Positions 57,721 through 64,000 of a stretch of 64,000 nucleotides of DNA are shown here, piece after piece. The DNA is taken from the NCBI RefSeq assembly GCF_023053635.1, contig NC_086183.1, positions 34,949,501-35,013,500 on the forward strand. Direction: 5' to 3'. Both the position numbers and the translations under genes were made by a program. The notes below the pieces were generated by a model that was given only the letters and a program-made list of their open reading frames with translations, searched no databases and was not told where the DNA came from. Position 1 is the stretch's first letter; each line of letters starts with the position of its first letter. The stretch is from Elgaria multicarinata webbii. Its lineage: Eukaryota > Chordata > Lepidosauria > Squamata > Anguidae.

Positions 57721-58232
57721 TCTTCTTCTCTCTTCCTTGCTGGCCCGTCTCGCTCCCTCATTCAACTGCTCTCACTTGATTCATGGATGGGTGAAGATGA
57801 GCAGGACCAAGCGATCACAGCAGCACTGGAGGGAACAGAACGGTCCCCGCAGGCGGAAGAAGGGCCCCTCACGCGCTGGGGGCTCCCCACTCGCTCGCTC
57901 GGCAGAAGTGATGCAAAAGGAACCCCGATGAAGGGGGGGAAGGGGTGCTCCTCCAGGCGCATTTGTTCACACAACTACACACACACACACACACGCACGC
58001 ACACTGTGCGCCCCCTTCCTTCTAGGGCCACCAGCCGCTCGCTCACTCGACAACCCTCCTGTCCTCCTGGGCTGTGACCAGGGAGCCTCCAGCTGCATCC
58101 GGCCAGGGCTGGGGGCGAGCGGCAGCAGGCAGAGGCGGTGGCGGCGGCGGCGGCAGCAGGCAGCTTGAAATGGCCAAAGAGAGAGGAAAGGTCTTTGGCT
58201 GTCAGGTTTCCACGGCAACATCCAGCTGTCTG

Positions 58233-62116
<3,884 letters not shown>

Positions 62117-62137
62117 CTAAAAGTCTTCCATGGATCT

Positions 62138-62398
62138 CTTCTCCATCGTCCCAGAGTGCAGGACACGGAATAATGGGCTCAAGTTACAGGAAGCCAGATT
62201 CCGGCTGGACATCAGGAAAAATGTCCTGACTGTAAGAGCAGTATGACAATGGAACCCGTGACCGAGGGAGGTGGTGGGCTCTCCCACCCTGGAGGCCTTC
62301 AAGAGGCAGCTGAACAACCACCTGTCAGGGATGCTTTAAGGTGGATTCCTGCATTGAGCAGGGGGTTGGACTCCATGGCCTTAGAGGCCCCTTCCAAT
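62138..62398 (+). mobile_element. CR1 LINE 3' end
   Basis: CTTCTCCATCGTCCCAGAGT through TTGAGCAGGGGGTTGGACTC to GCCCCTTCCAATTT, lacking the final ATTCTATGA tail. In the EGLN2 intron upstream of the exon at 61721-61840. Confidence 0.88.
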
Positions 62399-62399
62399 T

Positions 62400-64000
62400 T
62401 GCAAGGTTGCCACCAGGGGCCCGTTGCACCTGCTCGGGAGCCCCCTTCCCCCCCCCACAGGGCAACTGCAGAGTCGGCTGGTCTGTAGCATTTCCAAGGA
62501 ACAAGGGCAGCATGCACCGGGGTGGGGGAGTGGGGGTGGGGGGAGAAGTCACAGTAGACAGAGGCAGAGAGAGTGCACAGGAGCAGAGCGCGGAGGAAGA
62601 CGTGGATGCTTCATTTCTAAAACAAAGCGAGTTGGGGCTTTACTCAGAAGGCTGTTACAGAGCAGTGTGGGTAGGCGCTCTGCGCGTGCTGCTGGGATGC
62701 CCTTGCCTTTTGTCTTCATATGCAGCAGAATGAAGTCTCCATACTGAACATGGCTCCGAGGCTGAGCTCTCAGGGCCTGGGAGCCCACCCACCCCATGAC
62801 AGGTGACCCCACCCCCACCCCACACAGCCCAGGTCTAGCAGGAGAGCACAGAAAATCATGAGGTTCAGGCACTATGACCCAGCAGACACTCAACAAGGAG
62901 CTAGTGGTACTCTGCACATGTTCAGAGGCACATGCCTTTTGTAACATTCCAGGGCTGAAAACATTGAAAAGCTGGACAAAAGCAACGCGTTAAACATTAA
63001 CGCCCAAGAGGAGCCTGGGCTGGGTGGTGCCTGAGAAACGGAGAGGGCGGGGGGGAGGGGCGCATGAACCTGCAACAGTTTTCCCACAGCAAAAGGTTAA
63101 CACACGGTGGGCAGCCGGAGGATGGAGGGACGGGGGCAGGGCAAGAATGGAGGGGGTGCACAGAAGGCCAAACTCATGATGACGTGTGCCCCCCCACTCC
63201 CACCCCCACCCCCCAAAAAGCATGTAGAGACATCTGAACTGCTTGCAAAGAACACTGAAATTCCACCAGTTCCCACTGACTCCCTGCAAGAAACACTGCA
63301 GCCAATCAGCAGTGCAGAAGTGTGTTTTTTGTGGGGGGGGGGGGGAAGCTGTCACCCCACCCCTGGGCAAAGGCTGGTGCGTCCTGTTCCCTCTGTTCCT
63401 GGGAGCACCAAGGACATCAAGTCCCCGTGACGCAGGATCCGCTCCCCGACCAAACGGGGCCGTGAGCACACGCGGGACGTTCCCTGCAGGGTCAGCTGAG
63501 GACAGCCGCCGCTGCTGCTGCCACGCTCAAGCCCCGCGCTGCTCAATTAGAGGGCTCGAGCTAATAACACATAAGGAGCGATTGTGCTACTCCGGCTGGA
63601 AGACGGATCTCAGCCCCGCCCCACCCTCGCCTTCCCCACTGGGGCGCAGAGGGGCAGAGGAGCAGCTGCCCCCCTCCAGACAGAGGCCACGCCGGGGCAC
63701 AGGGAGGGCGGCTGCTTGTGGGAGGGCATGGGGGACCCACTGCCAAGCAGCTGGCGCTCGTTAGGCGAGCGCTAACTCCCCCTTCCGGAGCTAGGGGTGG
63801 GGGGTTAAAATCCAGGCGTTGCGGCTCCCAGTTTACACGCTGCGACAGCCTCCCCAGAAGCCGGCAGCAGTGTCGTCGTCGTCGTCGTCCCCGCTCTGAT
63901 GGGCTTGGCCTGGCTCTACGGCCAGATCCAAGGAGCAGGCCAGGAGTCCTCTGTGCCACCTTCTCTGGACCGAAACCACTTCCACTTCCGGTGCCCCGGT
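62400..64000. other. GC-rich stretch upstream of the visible EGLN2 exons
   Basis: Should be EGLN2 intron (or contain its 5' part), but no reading frame here resembles the EGLN2 N-terminal region. GC content rises towards 64000, with a (GTC)n run at 63874-63889 and a CACTTCCGG ETS-like word near 63982. A non-coding first exon or another gene's promoter could be here; neither can be shown. Confidence 0.45.

Noticed and set aside
62549-63959. Minus-strand open frames as the N-terminal EGLN2 exon
   Set aside because: None carries the conserved segment that precedes [10 protein letters not shown] in EGLN proteins, so the exon is placed outside the window.

Overview
The window looks like nuclear DNA of a squamate reptile, most likely a lizard. 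The genes are vertebrate, with small phase-conserved exons in repeat-rich introns. The repeat set is the squamate one: CR1 LINE 3' ends finishing in ATTCTATGA-type tails, L2-type LINE ends, tRNA-derived SINEs, a Tc1/mariner copy, hAT-like and other MITEs, rare retroelement fossils and many long microsatellites. The species cannot be fixed from the sequence alone.

The backbone is a cytochrome P450 family 2 (CYP2) cluster followed by EGLN2, the HIF prolyl hydroxylase PHD1. This is the neighbourhood of the mammalian CYP2 cluster (human 19q13.2). In order: CYP2 copy A (minus, exons 1-6, 3' end beyond the left edge, 581-8302); copy B (plus, all nine exons, 17390-27810, predicted 501 aa); copy C (minus, all nine exons, 31095-44737, predicted 501 aa); copy D (plus, a pseudogene keeping exon 2, part of exon 3 and exon 9, 53793-55070); and EGLN2 (minus, last four coding exons, 58233-61840, with the N-terminal exon presumably right of the window). 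A and B are head-to-head, B and C tail-to-tail, and C and D head-to-head. B and C have the same nine coding-exon lengths, which supports local duplication followed by inversion.

The P450 products should be ER membrane-anchored haem-thiolate monooxygenases acting on small lipophilic compounds. B and C carry every core motif: N-terminal anchor, proline-rich hinge, WxxxR, AGTET, ExxR and FxxGxRxCxG. EGLN2 is an unrelated, conserved oxygen-sensing neighbour.

The space between exons is mostly repeats. Notable structures are an L2 inserted in a Tc1/mariner element (B intron 2), an L2 inserted in a MITE (A intron 3), a DIRS/Ngaro-type tyrosine-recombinase retroelement fossil carrying CR1 and hAT-like insertions (A-B spacer), a 388-bp near-perfect palindrome (C intron 5), a 238-bp-arm inverted repeat (B intron 3), a nearly identical 178-bp tandem duplication (C intron 7) and a Ty1/copia-type fossil (C intron 4). 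I found no convincing undescribed multi-gene system. The items most worth following up are the P450 cluster itself and these unusual repeat structures.
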